Origin: Rhodeus uyekii
Taxonomy: Eukaryota > Chordata > Actinopteri > Cypriniformes > Acheilognathidae
Assembly: GCA_037043235.1 (NCBI GenBank)
Contig: JAWRVZ010000248.1
Location: 372,001 to 436,000 of the forward strand
Direction of reading: 5' to 3'
DNA length: 64,000 nucleotides
A program made the position numbers and the translations under genes. The notes under the pieces were generated by a model that saw only the letters and a program-made list of their open reading frames with translations, did no database searches and was not told the origin of the DNA. Shown here one piece after another: positions 1 through 11,139 of the stretch (positions are counted from its first letter, which is position 1; every line of letters begins with the position of its first letter).

Positions 1-843
1 ATTCTTTTCATTGTTCTGATCATAGACCCAGCATAGTTTAATGTGCAACAATAGCTTGACCAGTTCATAAAATTATAATTATATAATATTTCTACATTCT
101 TAAATTGCATTGTACAGTATTTATTATTAGAGGGCTTGAATCATTTTGCATTTTGGTCAATTGTATCACAAGTGGGGAATGCTAAATAAAGTGTAAATGT
201 GGTCTAAAATGTTTTGAGTTTGCCCACTTTCAGCCACTTCCAGGGGTAGTCGAAAACGTATTCAACTGGATTGCTTTCGTAGTGCAAACGTTTATGTGGT
301 CAAAAGCATTCGAACAGCCATAAAAGACCGCCTACTCTCTGCCTACTCTCCACCTACTGGCTTAATCCATAAACATTATGGGAAGCACAGACAGGATTTA
401 AACTGTGGTGATTGAAGGCCCAACTTTGGTTGAAAGACGAAAAACAAACTAAGCACAATGTTCTCACCATTCCAGATTTCTAACACCCGCTCATGGTGCT
501 CAATGTGGTCTTGCGGTTGTCAAAGCAGAAACAAAAGCTGATGCGGTCTGTATGTTTTTCCATTGTCTCCAGGCACATTCAGATGTAAATTGCACAAGCT
601 TATTTTGTCCTTTTGATCGAAAGATCAGAAAAACAAACTATACATTTACCCGCCCATAGACCCTCCCCTTGAAGAAATCAGGAAAAAAGTGGTTGAAAGT
701 GGACAAAAACGATGGATTAAAGTACCAGGTGTAAATGGGAATGTGTCTCCCTTGTCTACGGTACTTGTGATCCAATCAACCAAAATGCATCTTAATGCCA
801 GGTGTAAACAGAGTATGTGATGCTTTTTTAACATTCCTCTCAG
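1..843. other. Left-edge non-coding DNA
   Basis: No exon with a convincing splice frame, promoter or signal-peptide start was found here. The stretch from about 640 to 820 looks like interspersed-repeat sequence. If the gene that follows starts within the window, its first exon must be here, but nothing decides it. Confidence 0.35.
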
Positions 844-974
844 ACACCTCCACATTGACTACAACGCTGACCTCTGAAAACACCAGTACACAAAGAAACA
901 ATTATTATTCTACTGGAAATAATAACGTCGTTCCAAAAGAAGTAAATGTAGTCTCATCCACTACAGGTAATGAA

Positions 975-1061
<87 letters not shown>

Positions 1062-4000
1062 TTTTATTGTAGAGTTTAGTGTTTCAATTCATCGTGTTTC
1101 AAAGATAATTTTATCAAAGAGGTCATAGTTTACCAGAGTCAGTGCTAATACTGTTGCTCTGTTGTGATTTCAACATTCTTTACAGACATGACCACATTGA
1201 CAGCACCACTGATCCCTGAAAACACCAGTACACAAACAAACGCAACAATGTTTACAACAACACCAAATATGTACTCACCCAGTACAGGTAATGAAATATG
1301 GGCTGGGGAGAAGGGAGAGTTTTATTGCCCCAGGGCCGTAAACTTACTTTGTTACATTGCTGTGTAAGTCTTACTCTGTGTTCATTCAAAAATCACAACC
1401 AGATATTGGTTTTTGATAAATTATTTTGAGCCACCGTCCAGATGCTACACATATATATACAGTGGAATACGGTTATATTGACGGCCTCGGGGGTTGCAAA
1501 AAAGCATCGAGATAACCAATTATCATCGAGATAACCGAGGCTTTGGGATGTGGGACCCACGGCAGCACTCACTATCTCATAAAATTAGAATTTTATTAAA
1601 AAATAAAATATCTATATATTAGAAAAGGTTCAATATTGAAGACACCTGGTGCCACACTCTAATCAGCTAATTAACTCAAAACACCTGCAAAGGCCTTTAA
1701 ATGGTCTCTCAGTCTAGTTCTGTAGGCTACACAATCATGGGGAAGACTGTTGACTTGACAGTTGTCCAAAAGACGACCATTGACACCTTGCACAAGGAGG
1801 ACAAGACACAAAAGGTCATTGCAAAAGAGGCTGGCTGTTCACAGAGCTGTGTGTCCAAGCGCATTAATAGAGAGGCAAAGGGAAGGAAAAGATGTGGTAG
1901 AAAAAAGTGTACATGCAATAGGGATAACTGCACCCTGGAGAGGATTGTGAAAGAAATCCCATTCAAAAATGCGGAGGAGATTCACAAAGAGTGGACTGCA
2001 GCTGGAGTCAGTGCTTCAAGAACAACTACACACAGATGTATGCAAGACATGGGTTTCAGCTGTCGCATTCCTTGTCAAGCCACTCTTGAACAACAGACAG
2101 CGTCAAAGCATCCATTGTAAAGTTTCCACAGTCAGTGATAGTTTGGGGTGCCATGTCATCTGCTGGTGTTGGTCCACTGTGTTTTCTGAGGTCCAAGGTC
2201 AACGCAGCCATATACCAGGACGTTTTAGAGCACTTCATGCTTCCTACAACTGACCAACTTTATGGAGATGCAGATACACACAGTGCCAAAGCAACCAGTA
2301 CCTGGTTTAAGGACCATGGCATCCTTGTTCTTAACTGGCCAGCAAACTCGCCTGACCTTAACCCCATAGAAAATCTATGGGGTATTGTGAAGAGGAAGAT
2401 GTGATATGCCAGAACCAAACAATACAGAAGGTCACTATCAGACCAACCTGGGCTCTCATAACACCTGAGCAGTGCCACAGATGGATCGATTCCATGCCAC
2501 GTAATACTCCATGCTGCAGTAATTCAGGCAAAAGGAGCCCCAACTATATATTCAGTGCTGAACATGCTCATACTTTTCATGTTCATACTTTTCAGTTGGC
2601 CAAGATTTCTAAAAATCCTTTCTTTGTATTGGTCTTAATTAATATTCTAATTTTCTGAGATGCTGAGTTTGGGATTTTCCTTACTTGTCAGTTTTAATCA
2701 TCAAAATTAAAAGAGATAAACATTTGAAATGTATCAGTCTGTGTGTAATGAATGAATATAATGTAAAAGTTTCGCTTATTAGTGAAATCAACTTTTTTGA
2801 TATTTTAATTATATGACCAGCACCTGTTTGTGTGTGTGTGAGTGAGTTCTATTGTAGTGTTTAGTATTTCAGTTCCTTATGTTTCAAAGACAAGTTTATC
2901 AAAGAATTCATAGGTTACCAGTCAGTGTTATTACTGTTGCTTAGTGATTATTTCAACATTCCTCACAGGCACGTCCACTGCGCCACCAACCTCTGAAACC
3001 AACAGTACACAAACAAACTTAACTACAAACCCAACAACATGTACAACTAGATCAAATATATTCTCACAGACTACAGTGCTGGGCTCCAATTCCAGGGCTG
3101 GTGGTGCCTTCAGATGTATGTTGTTTTTTATTGTAAAAAATACTTCCTTGTTTCTGAGACAATACACAGGTTACTTCCCTGTTGAGTCAGTGTAAATACT
3201 ATTGCTCTCTGATGATTTCATTCCTCACAGCACCACGAACACAACTGATCTGTGAAAACTACACTACACAACAACAACAACTGCTCTTTGAAACCTACAC
3301 TACACAACTACAACTGCTCTGTGAAACCTACACTACAGAACTACAACTGCTCTGTGAAATCTACACTACACAACCAAACGTAGCACCACAACTACAACTG
3401 CTCTGTAAAACCTACACTACACGACTACAACTCCTCTGTAAAACCTACACTACACGACTACAACTGCTCTGTGGAACCTATACTACACTACTACAACTGC
3501 TCTTTGAAACCTACACTACACAACTACAACTGCTCTTTGAAACCTACACTACACAACTACAGCTGCTCTTTGAAACCTGCACTACACAACCGAACGTAGC
3601 TACAAACCCAACAACATTTACAACTACATCAAATATATTTTTACTGGCTACAGGTAAAAAAAGAAAAAGAAAGAACAAATTGATGAACTACCATTTGGTT
3701 TATATTTTATAATACAGTAACACTTTGAGACATGAGCATAATCCGTTCCAGAACTGAGCTTGTAACTCGAATTGCTCGTATCTCAAATAATTTTTTTCCA
3801 TAAGACATGACAGAATTTTTTCTGTTCCGACCCTCTAAAAATCTTCCTTATTAGTGCTAATAACAATGGGAAAAATTGCTATATTTAATTGCTTTAGAGA
3901 CGTACACACACGCAAAATTATAATATATTAGGATTCCTGTGATATAAAATAAAATGTGATTTTAGTTCTGAGTTCTTACCTTTGAGAGAGATGATACAGT

Positions 4001-7000
4001 AGCGGCTTGTGTGGAGGAGGATGAGGGAGGGGTAGCATAGATTATCTATATTATGTAGATATCTATATTATGTAGATAACGTTTCTTCCTGTGTAGCTTA
4101 TTGGATAGACTACACGCACAATAATGCATGCCTTAGAAGCTCATATTTATTTTTATTGAACATACGGTAACTCCTGCTGCTCACAGCTTAATACTTGTGA
4201 ATCACTTGTCGCCCCTGGTAACCACCGCTGTAAAATCAAGGTGACCTTCTAGTGGAGTCCATATGCAATTAATGTATATAACATAAACCACAGGAAGACT
4301 TGCGGGAGATGTGTAAGGAAGTCACCGAACACGTGAAGTTAAGGAGTGAGGCGGCGTGGGCTGCTCCAAGTCCTCGACCACCTAGTGTCCGCATCTGTAA
4401 GCGTGCTCGTATCTCAAATCTTTAGTCGTATTTTAAAGCAAAAAGTTGCTCTAAAGCTTGCTCGTATCTCGGAATACTAAAATGTCGGGATGCTCATATC
4501 TCAAGGTATTACTGTATTTTTTTTAAATATAATTTAAGATTAATTTATTTATATTTCAGCAGCCATTACTCTAGTGTTATTTGCTGACTTGATGCTCAAG
4601 AAACATTTATTGTTATTACCAATGTTAAAAAACAGCTGATGGATCATGTGACATTGAATGCCATCACAGAAATAAATTACATTTTTTAATACAATAAAAT
4701 AGAAATAGAGCATAAGAGATTTAATTCAAAATCACAGATATATATATATTTATACTTTATGTGACAGGATTTATTATCCTTATTATGTTATTTTTGTTTG
4801 TTCTGTTTAACCCGTTTGTTGTTTGGTTTTTTCCAGTTTTTTTCCCTGCTCTTTGCTATCCCTAAGTTATCAGGTTTCTGCTATTGGCTGGCTTGCTTAA
4901 ACATCTGTCATGCTACATCAACCAATCAGCGACTCTGGTTCGGAATATAAGACGCCTTGGTGAACGGAAGAGGAGGAGAGCTGGGGATTTTGCGCTCTGC
5001 TTGTTAGCTTGTTTGCTTGCTTGTTTGTGACGCGATTGTTGGTTGAACAATTTCTGTCTGTCCGCTTGTTGAGTGGAATGTGTGGAGAACCACTCTACGT
5101 GACTTGTATTTTTACCTGCCCAGAGAGAAGGAAAAGGGAAGTACGGCACATGACATACACTTTCGCACTCACTTAGGGTTAACCTCTGTTAGACACATTA
5201 GGGAAAGAGTGTGTGCAAACCCTGTGTATGTTTTGTTTTAGTTAGTGAAGTTTAGTTGGGGCATGTCATACACTGAAGAGTCTTTTTCTTTACTGTTTAT
5301 GTTAATAGTTAGCTTAGAGCAGTGTTTTTCAACCTTTTTTGAGCCACGGTACATTTTTTCATTGAAAAAAAATCACAAGGCACACCAACAACCGAAAATG
5401 TTAAAAAATGAAACTCTGTAGCCTATATTAACAATATATAGTCATTCTTATCAAAGTGTATTGAATGGGAATCAAATAAACACAAAGAATATAAAGTATT
5501 TTAGTATTAATTCGTAAAAAAAAAAATAGTTGAATTAACAAATTAGTTGAAATTGAATAATTTTCCACGGCACACCTGACGATCTCTCTCGGCACACTAG
5601 TGTTCCCCGGCACAGTGGTTGAAAAACACTGGCTTAGAGGTTGGGGGTGAGTTAGCATGTTTTGTTTTACAGTATTTCGTTTGTTTAGCACCACTCACTT
5701 TCTTCTCTTTATGGCTTATTTTTGGTTTGCCCTGGGTTTGTTTTGGATTTAGATGTATATAGTTGTATGGGTATATATGATTAAATTTATTCACTTTTGT
5801 AAATACACCTGTTTTTAAATAAAGCAAACCACCTATTTGTCACACTCCGGCTTGCTGTGTCATTCACACCAACACCTCCCAGAGACAACATACGAATCTG
5901 TTTAAAATGAATTATATACATCTGCCCCATACTTCTAGCCCATCTGGAGACGTATATTTATTCTGTTATCTGCCTCTTTAAATGTCTGAGCTCTTTCAAT
6001 TAGAATTGATTCTGATTGGCTGTTAATGCTTTTTTGAGTGACTCATCTACCAACCTTTGTTCAACTAGTGTATTACTTCATTTTCAAGACTATGATTATA
6101 ACTCTTGTCATTTTTTTCTTTTTCTTGTAGTCACACCAACATCACTGCCATCGCCTCCTCAGTTTGTGCAATATGTGGTATGTAGACTATATGCATGCTT
6201 CAAAGTGATATTTTATTGTAGCAAGCATCAAATTGTCTCATAATGATTCTACAAATATAATTAGGTTTTGCAGTCTTGCATGGGTTGCTTGCTCACTAAT
6301 TTTTCCTATTTTTATTTTCATGAATATCATTCCACCTTTTTCATTGGCATGTTGTTGTTTATTAAATTATTCATATTTGAGTATCCATCCAGTTTTTTTT
6401 CTTCCAACTTTATATGAGTGCACATGGTTATATTTGTGTTTGTATCTGTATATGATTGTCTATTTGTATGCTTGTCAGAGATGTATTTTAGCACTGTTAT
6501 TGGTCAGTCGACTGTGTTTTCTTGGAGGCTCTTCTCCCCTGATAATACTCAAACCGACTTTGGGAAAAAAGGTAAGCATGTACAAAACTGCATAATGCAC
6601 TAAATATCTGCTATTATTATAATGAGTCAGGGAGTTGTATCAAGATACAAGTGTAACTGATGTCATAAAAATCACAGAGTCCATCATTTAAACTCTTTCA
6701 GTAAATAGCAAATAATGTATCTCTTCACAGGCCACCTGGAGTGCGGCTGTTCTTGAACTAGTATGCAAAATTATTGCTGTCATCTTAGTACTAATCAAAG
6801 TAAGTATTTTTCTACTAAATTACAATTTACTTTATGACAGACAGTATAACATTGTTTAAACTGACTATTTGATTAAGACATCAAGAATAAAAAGTAGAAG
6901 CATTAAAGAAAATTGAGTTTCCATTGCTTATTCTAATTTAGTTCCCATTGCTGTGTATATTTTTGTGTTAGTTTGACTGCGGGAACTGTGCTGGATTGTG

Positions 7001-10000
7001 GACTGTGTTTACTGCGTTGACAGTTACTTCCATGATTTCAAGCCTGCTGCACACCATCGCCGTTTTCCTTCACCGTGGACCAAGCCATGAATTGTGAGTG
7101 TTATCTTTACATGTCAGCACCACTAGTGTCACCAAACAGAAATTATAACTTCCCAGTTTTGTCAGGGTGTGTGGAAGGGGATGAGGCGAGGACTCAATGA
7201 CGCAAAGAATGGGGATTTTATTATAACAAAAACCAAGAAAAAACTCAACAAAAACCACCCTGAGGGGGAAAACAAGACTAGACAAAACTCGATAGGAAAC
7301 TGGAGACAGAAGACAATGGGCAACACAGCCATTAAACGACGACGAAACAGCACAGGACAGTAAACACAGGGGGAATAAATAGGGACCACATGATGAGGGT
7401 AACGATAAGGAAACAACTGGGGCAAATTAAAGTTAACCAGGGGAACAAGATGGTAAGGGTTAACAAAGACAAGACAGAACACGCAGCCAATGTGAACGCG
7501 CATCGCTGCATGTTCACAAAAACACAAAGACAGCGCGCAGCTGGTGAAAACCAAACTGCGCGTGACACAAAAACACAACATGTGTCATACAACGGGGAGC
7601 ATGTGATGCGGAAGGATTTGAGGAAACTCGAAAGCAGCAAACTCAGGTTTATTTATAAACGAAAAACACTTTAAATATAAACATAAACAGCACTCGATGG
7701 TGCAAAAACGCAAACCTCATGGAATACACTGGGGAACACGGAGAAACATCCACACGTACAGAAAGTCAGAGGAACTCTGACGAAATCCAACAAAGACAAA
7801 GGAACACAGGAGGGTATTTATGGACAAACATGGGATTGGCACCAGGTGACACAACTTGGGACGTGATTAGACACAGACGGGAGCGTGTAGGACTGGGAAG
7901 ATACACAAGGGAACCCGGATGTGACAGACACGACAAGACTGTGACAACATGAAAGCACGCGGCTGATGTAAACACAAACCGCGTGCTTACAACACTGCAC
8001 AAAGACCCGAGAGCTTGAAGTACAAGTAGAGCGTACGAGAACAAGTAACCATTCGTCTCGCGCGCTCACGACAAGGACGAACACACGAGTTATGAATGCC
8101 CGAGGCCCGACACAAAACCGAAACCGAACCAGACCGTCTGGGGATCGGACACTAGAACCCGCACACAAGACGTTACACAGACAAGAATGCACGCGACTCG
8201 AACGCCTCGAAGCCGCGTGCACACACACACACAAAAAACTCGAAACATTACGGTAGTGTCAGAGCTCTGCCACAAAACCGAGAAATGACTAGACCGAATG
8301 TGGCAAAACCCTGACAAGATTTGTCTGCTAGCCTTAACCAAAATTCACATAAATAGTTGATCCAGTGTTGCAGTGTTTTTTTACTACTGGTCAGGCTGTT
8401 TAACTAATTTTCAATCATAAATGTAAAACTGTGTTTTGAATTTAACACTCTAAAATGTTTGACTTACAGAAGGAAGCATTGGCTCATTGCCGTCATAGTG
8501 GTTGACCTAATAAATACTGTCATTACAAGTAAGGTTCAGTTTTTCTCAATCTTTTTAGTAAATTACATTTTTTATTGTAGGTATTTTAAATATGTTATAT
8601 GTAGTATAACTTTTTTCTAGGTTTGTTATAGGTGTAAATACTCATTATTCATCCAAACTTATTAAAAGGAAATGTAGTTTTATCTCATTAAGAAGTTTTA
8701 GTTTATGATCCTCTTCTTTCAATGTGTTCTTTAGCCATTGCAATATTTGTTGGACTATGGTGCTTTGAAGACCGCTGGCTGCTAATATTAATGGCAGTTT
8801 ATGTTATTTGGGAGATCATGTTCTACATTGGCACGGTTTGCTGTGAACAGACATACAAGAAGAGAAATGGAACCGCAGGTAAGTATCCTTGAGCCAACTG
8901 ATTCAAGGCACTAGTGAGATTCCCACATAACCCTCAGAAATAGACTGAGCTTCGTGACGCACTTCTGTTTTGAAATAGTACAACTAATTTATTTACGGAT
9001 ATTAGTAAAATTTATTTAAAAATGTAAACTCAACAGGTATGAAATATGATCAGTAAGAGAAAAACACTATTAAATGAGAAAATGATCACTAGACTGCTGC
9101 AGGTTAGAGGGGAAATTTACTATTCAGAATGCAGGTGGAAAAAAAATATATTTATATGAGTATTTGAACAGGTTAAAGATCATTCATTTTAACACATGAT
9201 TTAAAAAAACGTAGCAATAATAATTTATGTCGTTGTTATGAACACTGTAACCGGAAACTCCCAAGCTGTAATAAGTAAACTGGAAATTGTTGCGCAAGTA
9301 GATCATCCTGTCTGTTGTCACTCACACCCACATACAGTCTTGTGTACTTCCTTATTCATTGTCCTAAATTGATTTTCACTGTGAAATAAGATCCACAGAA
9401 ATGAATTATTATTTAATCCTACATCATATTCTGTTTTATTTATTTTATTATTTTGAATGTCTGCAGACAATCAGAATTGTGCTAATCAGAATCATGCTAA
9501 TCAGAATCACGCTAATCAGAATCGTGCTAATCAGAATCGTGCTCTGGAAAAAAGGGTAAGTGAACTTTACATCTGTTATATCTAATATTTGTACATAAAG
9601 CCATTCCAGTTTCAGTCAACCTGCTTAATACACATGTATTTCACTATAAAATAAACTCAAGATTAAATAACAACTCCACAGATTTTATGCCACCAGACCC
9701 TTGCAAACAGCTTTGACATCTTTGCAAACAGTAGATCTAGAAAGTCGACACACCCCATTCAAAACAGCTGTATTTTATTGTGATGAAAAAATTATCAAAG
9801 ATATTATCAGAACATGTGCAAATTTCATGTAACGATTTCAACACATGCAATGCCACTGAAGGCTAAAGTGGCACATTTCAAAGGGACAAAAATAACAAAT
9901 TGTGTACCCTTTTAGAATTGTATATCTGTTGAGAAGGACTAATCATCAAGCTCATGAACTTTCACAACACAAAATATTTCTGAAATATGTCACTTTTGTT

Positions 10001-10071
10001 TTGAGTGGCACCGTAATATTAGTTGTAATATTTCAGTTAAACACAAAACCTCTGATGTGATTTATCTTTTT

Positions 10072-10140
<69 letters not shown>

Positions 10141-10426
10141 ATATAGATATATATGTGTGTATATATATTTACATCAAAAACTGTACACTGGGTTTGTAGT
10201 CTTTTTATGTCCAATATAACAGGTTGACTTCAACATCGTAGGATCAGAAATTAAAAAAACATACATTATATGGTGATATTACCTGAAATATTGCACATTA
10301 CGACTCTTTTCTTTTTTCTGTTTGCAGAGACGCCGATGGTTGTTCATGTTTATAATCTTTACAATACTTAACGTAATGTTTACAGTTGTACTCATAATAG
10401 GAGTGTCTTTGGTCAGAATTATTTGA
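844..10426 (+). CDS. Unrecognised mucin-stalk, multi-pass membrane protein gene (5' incomplete)
   Basis: I do not recognise this family. Exons read from splice signals: 844-966, 1186-1287, 2969-about 3100, 3231-3653, 6131-6177, 6731-6799, 6972-7093, 8470-8528, 8735-8878, 9467-9555, 10328-10426 (TGA). All junction phases agree (the first four exons are phase 1-1), leaving an open frame of about 469 residues. The N-terminal exons are rich in Thr, Ser and Asn with N-glycosylation-type sites (ENTSTQ, NSTQTN), like a mucin stalk. The C-terminal part has about five hydrophobic segments: LELVCKIIAVILVLIK; the WTVFTALTVTSMISSLLHT stretch; HWLIAVIVVDLINTVIT; WLLILMAVYVIWEIMFYIG; WLFMFIIFTILNVMFTVVL. 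Between the last two lies a cytosolic-type (NQNRA)5 loop ending in EKRRRR. No signal peptide, start codon or promoter is seen, so the 5' end is missing or off the left edge. A four- or five-pass surface protein is the inference; function is unknown. Confidence 0.62.
979..1052. repeat. (TA)n(TG)n microsatellite
   Basis: An alternating TA run passes directly into a TG run and then GA. It lies just after the donor of the exon ending at 966. A shorter TG tract sits at the equivalent place, about 2826-2841, before the third stalk exon, so the microsatellite was duplicated with the exon unit. Confidence 0.9.
1460..1575 (+). mobile_element. Terminus of a pogo/Tigger-like DNA transposon
   Basis: The sequence begins with CAGTGGAAT directly after a TA. 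It continues with a tract that matches, as reverse complement, the right end of the element at 48243-49006, including the shared GACGGCCTCGGGGGTTGC block. Only one end is recognisable. The other side runs into the Tc1-like element. Confidence 0.6.
1590..2827 (+). pseudogene. Decayed Tc1-like transposon with transposase remnant
   Basis: The transposase frame begins at about 1738 (MGKTVDLTVVQ). It keeps a paired-like helix-turn-helix (AGCSQSCVSKRI) and the GRKKCT linker. It then frameshifts near 2060-2130 and resumes at 2135 (VIVWGAMSSAGVGPLCFL), ending with SPDLNPIENLWG and a stop at 2404. In Tc1 family transposases the catalytic triad is DDE. The blocks that should carry the first two aspartates are missing, and only the DLNPIEN glutamate region survives, so it cannot be active. 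The right inverted repeat is recognisable up to about 2827, while the left end is degenerate. It sits in an intron between two duplicated stalk exons. Confidence 0.85.
3255..3590 (+). repeat. 33-bp tandem repeat inside a coding exon
   Basis: Imperfect 33-bp units, each encoding 11 residues of the type QLLCETYTTQL, repeat about nine times in the exon 3231-3653. The unit is a multiple of three, so the frame stays open. Each unit carries one cysteine and two to three threonines. One unit is interrupted by a PNVAPQ segment that recurs near the exon end as PNVATNP. Confidence 0.85.
3715..4514. mobile_element. Non-autonomous TA-flanked DNA transposon (MITE)
   Basis: The left end CAGTAACACTTTGAGACAT and the reverse complement of the right end, CAGTAATACCTTGAGATAT, match over about 25 bp. 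Both ends are followed by TA (3713-3714 and 4515-4516), as expected for Tc1/mariner/pogo insertions. Inner arms repeat CTCGTATCTC motifs. No transposase frame is present. Confidence 0.8.
4545..4715. repeat. Interspersed repeat fragment
   Basis: The text CAAGAAACATTTATTGTTATTACCAATGTT and flanks resemble a repeat I associate with carp-like fishes, and a second copy is at about 55640-56040. The family assignment is from memory of its consensus and was not checked. Confidence 0.4.
4760..5880 (+). mobile_element. Probable solo LTR with a nested hAT MITE
   Basis: Starts with TGTGACAGG. It holds CCAAT (4921) and an AATATAAGACG TATA-like box (4944) followed by a GC-richer leader, then a long T-rich tract and AATAAA at about 5817 followed by TTGTCACA. 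This is promoter-then-polyA order as in a retroelement LTR. The right boundary is uncertain (5843 or a little later), and no flanking duplication was confirmed. No gag or pol is adjacent. Confidence 0.45.
5320..5631. mobile_element. hAT-type MITE with perfect 8-bp TSD
   Basis: Ends are CAGTGTTTTTCAACC and its exact complement GGTTGAAAAACACTG. The flanking 8-bp duplication GCTTAGAG is perfect (5312-5319 and 5632-5639), which is diagnostic of the hAT superfamily. It is inserted in the LTR-like sequence. A second copy of the family is at 30263-30583 in opposite orientation. Confidence 0.92.
7160..8316. mobile_element. Compound interspersed repeat with TGTCAGGGT ends
   Basis: Left end TGTCAGGGT (7160-7168) and right end ACCCTGACA (8308-8316) are perfect 9-bp inverted repeats. 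The block separates two exons of the membrane-protein gene and is richer in G and C, and in CpG, than its surroundings. Internal AT-rich start-like tracts at about 7210 and 7650 suggest two related units joined or nested. No protein match was seen in its frames. Confidence 0.55.
9467..9543 (+). repeat. 15-bp coding repeat (NQNxA)5
   Basis: Five head-to-tail 15-bp units of the form AATCAGAATCGTGCT lie in the exon 9467-9555 and encode five NQN-x-A pentapeptides. They sit between the fourth and fifth membrane segments, next to a basic cluster. Confidence 0.9.
9556..10327. repeat. Intron with long (TA)n tract
   Basis: The intron holds a pure TA run at about 10078-10130 followed by TG and mixed TA/TG. 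The stretch about 9725-10020 looks like an old transposon remnant but no ends or frame could be assigned. Confidence 0.7.
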
Positions 10427-10848
10427 GGGACTGTCTGCAAATTTGTTATTTGTCAGTACCATTATAGGGCTTAGCAATATGGGTGCAACTCTTTAGAGTC
10501 CTTTAAAGGTATACATGTGATTTAAAGATGGGACAATGCCCTTCATCATAACTTTGCCTGCTTTGGATGAGAATCCTTCTTTTTGTCAGCAGCATATTCT
10601 TCCAGCCATACACCTTTATTCCTTTTTATTGTTTGTTAAAAAAAATTTGTTTTTTTTTACTATTATAGTTTTTCAAACTACTGAAGTTTTTAAAACTTTT
10701 GCTAGTATTAAGTTCAGAAATGAACACTCCTCAAAACTCAGAAAGCTGCTGATGAATATTTTTTGGAATGTTACTTCCCTTTGTACAACTTTCATATGTA
10801 ATATTATGTATCGACAGCGTTGAAAATGTAATGTTTAGCACTCTTTCA

Positions 10849-10854
10849 AATAAA
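10849..10854 (+). terminator. Polyadenylation signal of the membrane-protein gene
   Basis: AATAAA occurs 423 bases after the TGA at 10424-10426, and a second AATAAA follows near 10905. The 3' UTR is AT-rich and has no competing exon signals. Confidence 0.6.
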
Positions 10855-11139
10855 GTGTAAATATGTGAATATCCTAATGTATAAAGAAATGTTCTAAATG
10901 TTTAGAATAAAAATATAGATATGCAGCAAAACTTTGTCTGTTTCAGTGTTTTGACTAAAATATTTATGCAATTACGGTTATACAATGATATAATTCCTGA
11001 GGTTTCTCTCATTCCGTCAACAATTCCAATCAAATCAATTGCTCTGGGAAACCAGTTTAAATCTCTGCCAAATGCACTGTTTGTGTACTTCTAACATGGA
11101 AGGCTGCATATCTCGGCTGTCACGTCATCAAGTGTTGAA

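Noticed and set aside
6233..6595. Extra exon of the membrane-protein gene ending at GTAAGC (about 6571)
   Set aside because: It has usable splice sites, but its phase does not fit between the exons ending at 6177 (phase 0) and starting at 6731 (phase 0).
7162..8341. Cluster of long open frames as a gene
   Set aside because: Frames are open on both strands in a CpG-rich repeat, have no domain similarity and no splice context; the block has inverted terminal repeats.
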